Assembly (NCBI RefSeq): GCF_001277295.1
Contig: NZ_CP011456.1
Location: forward strand, 3,972,001 to 4,036,000
DNA: 64,000 nucleotides
DNA from: Anabaena sp. WA102
GTDB taxonomy: Bacteria > Cyanobacteriota > Cyanobacteriia > Cyanobacteriales > Nostocaceae
Direction of reading: 5' to 3'
The notes under the pieces are model-generated. The model saw only the letters and a list, made by a program, of their open reading frames with translations, was not told the DNA's origin and did not search any database. The position numbers and the translations under genes were made by a program. Each line of letters begins with the position of its first letter. Position 1 is the stretch's first letter. Shown here in pieces: positions 26,950 through 35,691 of the stretch.

Positions 26950-27203
26950 AAATTTTCATAATAGCGTGTGAGTTGATTAATAACATAACGATCTTCTGTA
27001 TTTTTTAATTCAATAATAGTCAGTTGATTATTTTTGCTAATTGCCACAATATCACAAATCTCTCCTTTTATATATAATTGGCGTGTTAAGGGTTTTAGTT
27101 GAAATATTTCTTCTAAATTCTCCCAAACAAAGGTTTCTAATTCAGACTCATCAATAAATTTCCAGCCTTGATCAGTTTTCTGTAATGCTACGTTGTTTTT
27201 CAT
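26907..27203 (-). pseudogene. Truncated NucS/DUF91-like nuclease gene cut by the IS
   Basis: From 27203 the frame encodes WKFIDESELETFVWENLEEI, then GEICDIVAISKNNQLTIIELKN with the DxV...IIELK catalytic pattern of PD-(D/E)xK nucleases, then NQLTRYYENF. Beyond this point the codons (LTGDKAVEDEMWQ) are read from the IS end. The C-terminal part of the nuclease is absent on the far side of the IS. Confidence 0.7.
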
Positions 27204-27271
27204 TGTGGTGATAGGAGTAATAATATATTTAATTTATAATAAAAAGTACCTCATTATACTTGTTCAGTCCT

Positions 27272-27352
27272 GTAGGTTGGGTTGAATAAAGTGAAACCCA
27301 ACATTAACTCCAAAATACCAATAAGCGTTGTTGGGTTTTCTCAACCCAACCG
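27272..27352. repeat. REP-like palindromic unit ahead of ileS
   Basis: GTAGGTTGGGTTGAATAAAG is followed by GAAACCCAAC, then TTGTTGGGTTTTCTCAACCC; the layout is the same as at 21625-21704. It lies about 50 nt upstream of the ileS start codon, within the probable promoter or leader. Confidence 0.65.
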
Positions 27353-27404
27353 ACGACTTATAATTGATCGGATAACCTGCACACCTACATTTAGGCATGA
27401 GATT

Positions 27405-30314
27405 GTGACCGAAACTGGAAAATACAAAGATACCGTCAACTTACCCAAGACTAACTTCGATATGCGGGCAAACGCAATCAAGCGCGAACCCGAAATCCAA
27501 AAATTCTGGGAAGAAAACCACATTTATTCTCAACTGGCTGAAAACAACCCCGGTGAATTATTTATACTGCACGATGGTCCTCCCTATGCTAACGGCCAGT
27601 TGCATATTGGTCATGCTTTAAATAAGATTCTCAAAGATATTATTAACCGCTACCATTTGCTCCAAGGTCGTAAAATTCGCTACGTTCCTGGCTGGGATTG
27701 TCACGGATTGCCCATTGAGTTGAAAGTTCTGCAAAATATGAAACAGGCAGAACGGCAAAATCTCACTCCTTTGCAATTGCGTCAAAAAGCGAAAGAGTTC
27801 GCACTGAAGACGGTGGACGAACAACGGGAAAGCTTTAAACGCTATGGGATTTGGGGTGATTGGGAAAATCCTTATTTAACCCTCAAACCAGAATACGAAG
27901 CCGCGCAAATTGGCGTTTTTGGGGAAATGTTCCTCAAAGGTTATATTTATCGCGGTCTAAAGCCTGTGCATTGGAGTCCTAGTTCTAAAACAGCTTTAGC
28001 AGAAGCTGAGTTAGAATATCCTGAAGGTCACGTTTCTCGCAGTATTTACGCCGCTTTTTCGGTGGTGAAGGTTGCTGAAGGGTTAAAGGCTAGTTTGGAT
28101 GGCTTCTTGCCTGATTTGGGCGTGGCTGTGTGGACTACTACACCCTGGACTATCCCCGGTAATTTGGCTGTGGCTGTGAATGCTGCGTTGGAATATGTGG
28201 TTGTGGAGGTCTCACGCAAAGGCGCAAAGGCGCAAAGGGAATGCAGATATCTGATTGTTGCGGCTGAGTTGGTGGAACGGTTGGGAGAGGTTTTAGATTG
28301 TGAGTTGACTGTAAAGGCTAAATTCTCTGGTCAGGATTTGGAAGGGACTATTTACCGTCATCCTTTGTTTGACCGTGAAAGTCCGGTGGTGGTTGGTGGT
28401 GATTATATCACTACTGAGTCGGGGACTGGCTTGGTGCATACTGCTCCTGGTCATGGTCAAGAGGACTATATTGTTGGTCAGCGTTACGGTTTGCCGATTC
28501 TTGCCCCTGTTGATGATAGTGGGAATTTTACGGATGAGGCTGGTAAGTTTTCTGGCTTGAATGTTTTGGGTGAGGGGAATCAAGCGATTATTGACGCTTT
28601 AAGCGAGGCTGGTTCTCTGTTGAAGGAGGAGGCTTATCCTCACAAGTATCCTTATGATTGGAGAACGAAGAAACCGACGATTTTCCGCGCTACTGAACAA
28701 TGGTTTGCTTCTGTGGCTGGTTTTCGGGATGAGGCTTTAAAGGCTATTTCATCTGTGCGGTGGATTCCGGCACAAGGTGAGAACCGCATCACGCCGATGA
28801 TAGCAGAAAGATCCGATTGGTGTATTTCTCGTCAGCGTTCTTGGGGCGTGCCGATTCCGGTGTTTTATGATGAAGCAACTGGGGAAGTTTTGCTGAATGC
28901 GGACACGATTAACCACGTTCAAGCTATTATTGCCGAAAAGGGTTCTGATGCTTGGTGGGAGTTGTCGGTTGAGGAGTTGTTACCGGAACAATACTGCAAT
29001 AATGGCAAGAGTTACCGCCGGGGTACAGATACAATGGATGTCTGGTTTGATTCTGGTTCATCTTGGGCGGCTGTGGCCAAGCAAAGACCGGAGTTATGCT
29101 ATCCTGCTGATATGTATTTGGAAGGTTCTGACCAACATCGGGGTTGGTTTCAATCTTCTTTGTTAACCAGTGTGGCGGTTAATGGCATTGCACCTTATAA
29201 AACTGTGTTAACTCATGGTTTCGTCTTGGATGAAAATGGACGAAAAATGAGCAAATCGGTGGGGAATGTGGTAGACCCTCAGTTGATGATTCAAGGTGGG
29301 ACTAACCAAAAACAACAACCTGCTTATGGTGCGGATGTTTTGCGGTTGTGGGTTTCTTCGGTTGATTATTCTGGTGATGTGCGGTTGGGTGGTAACATCA
29401 TCAAGCAATTAGCGGATGTCAGAAATAAGATTCGCAACACAGCACGGTTTTTATTGGGTAGTTTGCATGATTTTGATCCTCTCAAAGATGCTGTAGCTTT
29501 TGATGATTTGCCAGATTTGGATAAGTATATGTTACACCGCATTCGTGAGGTGTTTAATGAGGTGACGGACGCTTTTGATAGTTTCCAGTTTTTCCGCTTT
29601 TTCCAAACTGTGCAGAATTTCTGCGTTGTGGATTTGTCGAACTTTTATTTAGACGTTGCGAAGGATAGATTATATATCAGTTCTGCTGATGCTTTCCGTC
29701 GTCGTAGTTGTCAAACGGTGTTGCAAGTTGCTTTGGAGAATTTAGCCAGAGCGATCGCCCCTGTTCTATGTCATACTGCGGAAGATATCTGGCAATTTAT
29801 CCCCTACGAAACCCAATATAAATCAGTTTTCCAAGCTGGTTGGGTGCAAGTGGATGATAAATGGGATAATCCCGAATTAGCGGAATTTTGGAAAACACTG
29901 CGACGAATTCGTGGTGATGTAAATAAGGTTTTAGAACAAGCGCGGACAGAAAAGTTAATTGGTTCTTCTTTAGAAGCTATTGCATTGATTTATCTTAGTG
30001 ATGAAAAATTACGCGCTGCTATTGAACCTTTAAATGTTAGCGGGAATGGAATTGATGAATTAAGATATTTATTCCTCACTTCTGAAGTCCAATTATTAGA
30101 TACTCCTGAGACATTAAAAGGATTGAAAACCCTGCGAGTTCAAGGTGAAGATAATTGGGATATTGGGGTAGTTAATGCCGCAGACTATGAGGATGAAGGG
30201 AAATCTTATCACAAATGCGATCGCTGTTGGAACTATTCTCCCCATGTGGGTGAATCAGCAGAACATCCTTTACTGTGTGAACGTTGTATTCCCGCATTAG
30301 CTGGAGAATTTTAA
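27405..30314 (+). CDS. ileS: Isoleucyl-tRNA synthetase
   Basis: A 969-aa class I synthetase that charges tRNA-Ile. I choose GTG at 27405 because VTETGKYKDTVNLPKTNFDM matches cyanobacterial IleS and the same GTG start is copied at 20835; the frame is open further upstream only through REP sequence. HIGH motif: PPYANGQLHIGHALNK. KMSKS motif: DENGRKMSKSVGN. CP1 editing domain includes WTTTPWTIPGN. The C-terminal zinc site is CDRCWNYSPHVG with LLCERC. An in-frame 36-bp repeat (about 28210-28245, encoding SRKGAKAQREC) lies in CP1. The gene looks functional. Confidence 0.96.
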   Translation: MTETGKYKDTVNLPKTNFDMRANAIKREPEIQKFWEENHIYSQLAENNPGELFILHDGPPYANGQLHIGHALNKILKDIINRYHLLQGRKIRYVPGWDCHGLPIELKVLQNMKQAERQNLTPLQLRQKAKEFALKTVDEQRESFKRYGIWGDWENPYLTLKPEYEAAQIGVFGEMFLKGYIYRGLKPVHWSPSSKTALAEAELEYPEGHVSRSIYAAFSVVKVAEGLKASLDGFLPDLGVAVWTTTPWTIPGNLAVAVNAALEYVVVEVSRKGAKAQRECRYLIVAAELVERLGEVLDCELTVKAKFSGQDLEGTIYRHPLFDRESPVVVGGDYITTESGTGLVHTAPGHGQEDYIVGQRYGLPILAPVDDSGNFTDEAGKFSGLNVLGEGNQAIIDALSEAGSLLKEEAYPHKYPYDWRTKKPTIFRATEQWFASVAGFRDEALKAISSVRWIPAQGENRITPMIAERSDWCISRQRSWGVPIPVFYDEATGEVLLNADTINHVQAIIAEKGSDAWWELSVEELLPEQYCNNGKSYRRGTDTMDVWFDSGSSWAAVAKQRPELCYPADMYLEGSDQHRGWFQSSLLTSVAVNGIAPYKTVLTHGFVLDENGRKMSKSVGNVVDPQLMIQGGTNQKQQPAYGADVLRLWVSSVDYSGDVRLGGNIIKQLADVRNKIRNTARFLLGSLHDFDPLKDAVAFDDLPDLDKYMLHRIREVFNEVTDAFDSFQFFRFFQTVQNFCVVDLSNFYLDVAKDRLYISSADAFRRRSCQTVLQVALENLARAIAPVLCHTAEDIWQFIPYETQYKSVFQAGWVQVDDKWDNPELAEFWKTLRRIRGDVNKVLEQARTEKLIGSSLEAIALIYLSDEKLRAAIEPLNVSGNGIDELRYLFLTSEVQLLDTPETLKGLKTLRVQGEDNWDIGVVNAADYEDEGKSYHKCDRCWNYSPHVGESAEHPLLCERCIPALAGEF

Positions 30315-30389
30315 AATCATGTAGGGGTTTAGCATTGCTAAACCCTTATACGATACGCAACAATGTTTTTCTTACCAATGGTTTTAAAA

Positions 30390-31081
30390 ATGCAACCCAA
30401 TATCATCATGAATGATGATCAATTTTTTGATTTCTGTCAGTTAAACCGTGATTTGAGAATCGAACGTAACCATCTTGGAGATTTATTAATTAGGGACTTC
30501 CAGGAAATAAATTATCCCAATAAATAAATGAACAAACGAACCACAGAGGCACAGAGAACACAGAGAGAGAAGAAATAGGGAGGGTTTTTGCGTTAGTTTT
30601 GGGACATTTTTTTATTTGGAAGTCTCTTATGTCTCCTACAGATTCAGAAACAGGTGGACGTAATTTTAATTTAATCGGTGAATTAGGTGTTTGGACAAAG
30701 CAAAATGGTACAGGAGTAGGATTTGGTTCTAGTGGTGGTTTTACCTTACCTAATGGTGCAGTGCGTTCTCCTGACGCAGCTTGGATAAACCGCACAAAAT
30801 GGGAAGCAATACCAGCAGAACAAAGGAAAAAATTTGCTCCTATTTGTCCTGAGTTTATTATTGAATTGCGTTCAGAAACTGATAATTTAAAGATTCTGCA
30901 AGAAAAGATGCAAGAATATATAGATAATGGTACACAATTAAGATGGTTAATTGATAGAAAACAACGGAAAGTATTTATTTATCGTCCCAATTGTGTAGTT
31001 GAAGAATTAGACAATCCCCAAACATTAACTGGTGAGAATTTATTACCCGGATTTGTTTTAGATTTAAGTCAGATTTGGTAA
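30390..31081 (+). pseudogene. Uma2-family (DUF820) nuclease gene interrupted by a miniature element
   Basis: ATG at 30390 encodes MNDDQFFDFCQLNRDLRIER and NHLGDLLI; after the insert at 30493-30627 the frame resumes with MSPTDSETGGRN, AVRSPDAAWI, EFIIELRSETD and YIDNGTQLRWLIDRKQRKV. Removing the insert plus one TA copy rejoins LLI-MSPT exactly as in intact Uma2 proteins, giving about 185 aa. The second part could still be read from 30599 or 30629 as a truncated protein. Uma2 proteins have a PD-(D/E)xK nuclease fold and are abundant and poorly understood in cyanobacteria. Confidence 0.88.
30493..30627. mobile_element. 135-bp miniature element (GGGACTTCC family) inside Uma2
   Basis: Ends GGGACTTCC and GGAAGTCTC are inverted repeats and the element is flanked by TA on both sides, a target-site duplication typical of IS630/Tc1-type elements. 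The interior holds ACCACAGAGGCACAGAG-like sequence. Other members are at 35423, 37198 and 60742. Confidence 0.85.
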
Positions 31082-31219
31082 TAAATAACAGTAGAACATA
31101 GATATTGTAAAAACTAATAAATCCATTAATTCATCTGCGTTCATCTGCGTACCCTTCGGGAAGCAAGCTACAATCATTCTTGAAATTTTATTTGGTAATA
31201 AATAAATTATATTCCAGCT

Positions 31220-31468
31220 TTAGCGAGAGAATTTTCCCTCTAATCTTGATTGAAAAGAATTTGGTTGAATTAAACAATAAGAACCAAGACGATATTCTGG
31301 GGGGGCGATTTTTTTAGTTAACTTTGCTAAAATGGGTCTTGGGACTTCAGCGGTATGACGTTGGGTTAATACAGGCATTTCTTGCCAACAACTGCGGCAA
31401 AACCAATAAGATTCAGTACCACGAATATGGTGTAAGAGTGAATCGGAACAACAAGGGCATTGAGGCAT
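31220..31468 (-). CDS. Small zinc-ribbon protein, unknown function
   Basis: An 82-aa protein with two CxxC pairs (MPQCPCCSDS and YWFCRSCWQE) 20 residues apart, forming a probable zinc ribbon. The remainder is basic (LAKLTKKIAPPEYRLGSYCL). I do not recognise a family with known function. The gap 31469-31803 to ppsA holds no gene and should contain the ppsA promoter. Confidence 0.65.
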   Translation of the reverse strand: MPQCPCCSDSLLHHIRGTESYWFCRSCWQEMPVLTQRHTAEVPRPILAKLTKKIAPPEYRLGSYCLIQPNSFQSRLEGKFSR

Positions 31469-31803
31469 AATAGTTTTAAGTCCTTCTTTGCAAGCGGTTG
31501 GCTAAATGTAGTCATGTAATGAATTGAGATAAAATAAAACTTCTTATGTACATTCCTGAATTTTAACTCTCAAGGATGGGGGGATTGTGAGAATATTTGC
31601 AAGAACAATATATTACGTAATATTTCGCTATATTGCCTCTATATTTATTTACACTCTAAACTAGAGTAATCATAAATGGATGAGACATCTGGTAGTAAAT
31701 CCCGTCCCCTCCTCTATATCCTCGCAACATCTTTAAACTGTCCGTGCATAAACAGAATGGGTTCTGAATTAAATAACAGTAGCTATTTAAGGAATCTCAG
31801 AAT

Positions 31804-34800
31804 ATGTTGGAAATTAAACGCAACCAAGAAAATAGCCAAATTACACAAGAAGCTTTAGTATTACCCTTTAATACCGTAGGAATTGCGGATATTCCCCTAG
31901 TAGGTGGTAAAAATGCCTCTTTAGGGGAAATGATTCAACAACTCAGTTCTCAAGGGGTAAAAGTTCCCACGGGATTTGCGACTACGGCTTATGCTTATAG
32001 ATACTTCATTACTGCGGCTGGGTTAGAGGCAAAACTGAGGAAGATTTTTGCAGATTTAGATGTCGAAGATATGGATAATTTGCAAGAATGTGGGAAAAAA
32101 GCCAGATCATTGATGTTGGAAACCCCATTTCCGCTAGAATTACAAGGAGCGATCGCTAAATCCTATCAAAATCTTTGTGAAGAATACGGTATTAATACTG
32201 ATGTAGCTGTTCGGTCTAGTGCTACAGCGGAAGACTTACCAGATGCTAGTTTTGCGGGACAACAGGAAACCTACCTGAATGTTCATGGCATCAAAGGTGT
32301 ATTAGAATCTTGCCATAAATGCTTTGCCTCTATTTTCACAGACAGGGCAATTTCCTACAGACAAATAAGAGGTTTCGATCATTTTGAAGTAGCCTTATCA
32401 GTCGGTGTCCAAAAAATGGTACGTTCTGATTTAGCATCTTCTGGAGTCATGTTTTCCATTGACACAGAAACAGGGTTTCAAAATGCCGCTTTAATTACCG
32501 CTGCTTATGGTTTGGGTGAAAACATCGTTCAAGGTGCAGTTAACCCAGATGAATATTTAGTATTTAAACCAACTTTAAAAAAAGGATATAAACCCATTCT
32601 CCAAAAGCGGTTGGGAACAAAAGAAATTAAAATGGTTTATGATCTAGGCGGATCAAAATTAACCAAAAATATTTCCGTTCCTCAACTTGAACGTCATCAA
32701 TTTGCCCTAAATGATCAAGAAATTCTCCAACTAGCGGAATGGACTTGTATCATTGAAGATCATTATTCCCAAATTCGGGGAATATCCACCCCAATGGATA
32801 TTGAATGGGCAAAAGATGGCATAACTGGTGAGTTATTTATCGTCCAAGCTAGACCAGAAACAGTTCAATCACAAAAATCAAAAACCGTTCTCAGAAGTTA
32901 TCAACTCCAAGAAAAAAGTCAAGTTTTATTAACAGGTCGCAGCGTTGGCGAAATGATTGGTCAAGGACAAGCTAGAGTAATTTTAGATGTTCCTGATATT
33001 AATCTCTTTCAAGCCGGAGAAGTGTTAGTTACTAACCGCACAGACCCCGACTGGGAACCGATTATGAAAAAAGCTAGTGCTATTGTCACTAACTCTGGTG
33101 GGAGGACTTGTTTTGATGGAGAGACAAAAATTCTCACCAATCAAGGTTTTATGACCATTCAGCAAATTTATGAACAAGGATATCAAGAATTATCAACTTT
33201 AGCCCTCAACACCACAACCCATCAAATGGAATGGAAACCCATTACAGATGCCATGAAACGGACATCTAAAACAATTGGTGTGAGTGTATCTCAAAGTGGG
33301 AGAGTCACAGATAATATCCTGCGATTAACTCCTGATCATAAAATGGTCAACCTGCGGAATGGTGAATATATCAAAACTGAGATTCAAGAAATGTTAGATA
33401 CTCAGGAAATGGTGCTTGTATCTCAGAATATTCCCACATTAGGTGACAACAAAAATCAAGAAGCTGATTTAGCTTATCTGATTGGGGGAATCATCACAGA
33501 CGGTTCAATTTACACTAGTCGAACTCATGGGGAAGTCCAGTTTATTCAAAAATGTTTACCAGAAAAACAAGCATTCATAGCTACTATGAATGACAAAATG
33601 AATGCTGTTTATGGTAAATCTTTTACTCCTTGTGAGAAAGCAGTATCTTCAGGTTACATCCGAGGAAAACAGGTAAAAGGACAAGCTACAGCTTATCGTA
33701 TTTATTCTAAAGCTATAGCTTATGACTTAAAACAAAAAGAACAACAAATTACTCAAATTCTCCTGGAAAACACTTCAGAAGTTGCTTATCACTTTTTAGG
33801 AGGTGTGATTGATGGTGATGGTTGCTATGCTAATAATCGCATTAACATCTATATCTCTGAAGAGAACTTACTACAAGCTGTCATTATTGCTTGTTTGAAA
33901 ATCAATACTGTTCCTCAAGTTACCAGAAATCGTCATATCTACAATGTCCAAATTGTAGAAAAATTAGAGCGAATTTTAGAATATACTCAACGAGTCAAAG
34001 GAGATGTTTATCGAAGAACTATTCAAACTCGTTTCTTTGCTACTAATCAACTATTTGGTGACAATGTTACAGGACAAATCAAACTTAGAGAAGATAAAAA
34101 TCTCCTAATTTCTGATAAACAACTCCGTGAAATAGGTCAATTTGAACAACTTCTGCAAGGTAATATTCGGATGCAACGAGTTATTAAAGTTGCAGATGCA
34201 GTAGACGCTGAAGTTTATAATATAACTGTTGCGGATCATCATAATTATCTGGTTTTTACGGATAAATATACTCCTGTAGTTGTTTGTAACTGTCACGCAG
34301 CAATTATTGCCAGAGAAATGGGTATTCCTGCATTAGTTGGTTGTGGAAATGCAACAGAAATATTACAAACAGGACAAGAGATTACTGTTAGTTGTGCAGA
34401 AGGGGAAACAGGTCAAGTTTACTCAGGTTTGTTAAACTTTGAAATTCAAGAATTACCATTAGATAACTTACCGCGAACCCGCACCAAAATAATGATGAAT
34501 GTGGGTAATCCTGAAGAAGCTTTAGGTTTAACCGCAATTCCTAATGATGGTGTTGGTTTAGCGAGAATGGAATTTATCATTGCTAATCATATTAAAGCCC
34601 ATCCTTTAGCATTATTACATTTTGACGAATTAGAAGATGAACTTGCCAAATATAAAATTACTGAATTAACAGCCCAATATGAAGATAAAGCCGAATTCTT
34701 TATTGCTAAATTGGCGCAAGGTATAGGTACAATAGCCGCAGCATTTTATCCCAAACCTGTAATTGTCCGATTATCAGATTTCAAAAGTAACGAATATGCA

Positions 34801-35421
34801 AACCTTTTAGGTGGTAGACAATTTGAACCCAAAGAAGAAAATCCCATGCTTGGTTGGCGTGGTGCTTCTCGTTATTATGATCCCCGTTATCGTGAAGGTT
34901 TTGCATTAGAATGTCAAGCTATGAAACGGGTAAGAGAAGAAATGGGTTTAACCAATATGATTCTCATGGTTCCCTTTTGTCGCACTCCCGAAGAAGGAAA
35001 ACGAGTATTAGCAGAAATGGCAAAAAATGGCTTAGTTAAAGGCGAAAATGGCTTAGAAGTTTACGTTATGTGCGAGTTACCAAGTAACGTTTTATTAGCT
35101 GATGAATTTAGCCAAGTCTTTGATGGTTTCTCCATTGGTTCTAATGATTTAACCCAATTAACATTAGGATTAGATCGAGATTCTGAATTAGTGGCACATT
35201 TATTTGATGAACGCAACGAAGCTGTTAAAAGAATAATTGCCAAAGCCATAACTACTGTTAAACAAAATGGTCGCAAAATTGGTATTTGTGGACAAGCACC
35301 CAGCGATTATCCAGAATTTGCTCGTTTTTTAGTTGAACAAGGTATAGATTCTATTAGTCTCAACCCTGATTCTGTGATTAAGACAATGTTAGAAATTGCG
35401 AAAGCAGAAACAGGGGAATAA
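31804..35421 (+). CDS. ppsA: Phosphoenolpyruvate synthase with an intein
   Basis: A 1205-codon frame: an 811-aa PEP synthase split by a 394-aa intein. The extein has the ATP-binding PPDK_N domain (PLVGGKNASLGEMI, VAVRSSATAEDLPDASFAGQQET), the swivelling phosphohistidine domain (NSGGRT-CHAAIIAREMG) and the PEP-binding domain with GGRQFEPKEENPMLGWRGAS, SIGSNDLTQLTLGLDRDS and the catalytic GICGQAPSD. PpsA converts pyruvate, ATP and water to PEP, AMP and phosphate. The intein sits right before the Cys-His of the catalytic site, so activity needs splicing. An atypical pyruvate kinase gene follows 270 bp downstream. Confidence 0.95.
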   Translation: MLEIKRNQENSQITQEALVLPFNTVGIADIPLVGGKNASLGEMIQQLSSQGVKVPTGFATTAYAYRYFITAAGLEAKLRKIFADLDVEDMDNLQECGKKARSLMLETPFPLELQGAIAKSYQNLCEEYGINTDVAVRSSATAEDLPDASFAGQQETYLNVHGIKGVLESCHKCFASIFTDRAISYRQIRGFDHFEVALSVGVQKMVRSDLASSGVMFSIDTETGFQNAALITAAYGLGENIVQGAVNPDEYLVFKPTLKKGYKPILQKRLGTKEIKMVYDLGGSKLTKNISVPQLERHQFALNDQEILQLAEWTCIIEDHYSQIRGISTPMDIEWAKDGITGELFIVQARPETVQSQKSKTVLRSYQLQEKSQVLLTGRSVGEMIGQGQARVILDVPDINLFQAGEVLVTNRTDPDWEPIMKKASAIVTNSGGRTCFDGETKILTNQGFMTIQQIYEQGYQELSTLALNTTTHQMEWKPITDAMKRTSKTIGVSVSQSGRVTDNILRLTPDHKMVNLRNGEYIKTEIQEMLDTQEMVLVSQNIPTLGDNKNQEADLAYLIGGIITDGSIYTSRTHGEVQFIQKCLPEKQAFIATMNDKMNAVYGKSFTPCEKAVSSGYIRGKQVKGQATAYRIYSKAIAYDLKQKEQQITQILLENTSEVAYHFLGGVIDGDGCYANNRINIYISEENLLQAVIIACLKINTVPQVTRNRHIYNVQIVEKLERILEYTQRVKGDVYRRTIQTRFFATNQLFGDNVTGQIKLREDKNLLISDKQLREIGQFEQLLQGNIRMQRVIKVADAVDAEVYNITVADHHNYLVFTDKYTPVVVCNCHAAIIAREMGIPALVGCGNATEILQTGQEITVSCAEGETGQVYSGLLNFEIQELPLDNLPRTRTKIMMNVGNPEEALGLTAIPNDGVGLARMEFIIANHIKAHPLALLHFDELEDELAKYKITELTAQYEDKAEFFIAKLAQGIGTIAAAFYPKPVIVRLSDFKSNEYANLLGGRQFEPKEENPMLGWRGASRYYDPRYREGFALECQAMKRVREEMGLTNMILMVPFCRTPEEGKRVLAEMAKNGLVKGENGLEVYVMCELPSNVLLADEFSQVFDGFSIGSNDLTQLTLGLDRDSELVAHLFDERNEAVKRIIAKAITTVKQNGRKIGICGQAPSDYPEFARFLVEQGIDSISLNPDSVIKTMLEIAKAETGE
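33109..34290 (+). other. PpsA intein with LAGLIDADG-type endonuclease domain
   Basis: Residues 436-829 of the ppsA frame. Block A begins CFDGETKILTNQGFMTIQQI; block B has LTPDHKMV (TxxH); two dodecapeptide-type endonuclease motifs are AYLIGGIITDGSIY and YHFLGGVIDGDGCY, each with the acidic residue; block F is VYNITVADHHNYLVF; the C-terminal junction reads VVVCN followed by Cys+1. The usual penultimate His is replaced by Cys, as in some atypical inteins. Both endonuclease Asp positions are kept, so it may still home. Confidence 0.93.
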
Positions 35422-35422
35422 C

Positions 35423-35670
35423 TAAGGGACTTCCAAATAAAAAAATACTCAACCACCTAACGCAAAAATCTCTCAAACCCTTATTCCTCTGGAGGAAAGA
35501 GGTTAGGAGAGAATTTTTCAAGATTTTTACTTTTTTGAAAGGATTAGTTAACAGTAGGTAAAAAGTGAATTTAAATGTCCGTTATAGTCCAATACAATTC
35601 AGTCAAGAATTTTTCTTCTCTCTGTGACCTCTGTGCCTGAAGTGGTTCGTTAAAAAAAGATTTTTAAATT
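35423..35670. mobile_element. Degenerate GGGACTTCC-family element behind ppsA
   Basis: TAAGGGACTTCCAAATAAAA begins 2 nt after the ppsA stop and about 65 nt match the copy at 37198. The right end is diverged (CTCTGTGCC...GGTTCGTTAA remains near 35625-35655) and the terminal repeat is lost. No gene is present. Confidence 0.55.
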
Positions 35671-35691
35671 AGTGGAGTTGAATTTATTAAT

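Noticed and set aside
27282..27404. 41-codon N-terminal extension of IleS
   Set aside because: The sequence is REP repeat plus leader DNA and is not family-like; the GTG at 27405 matches the conserved N-terminus.
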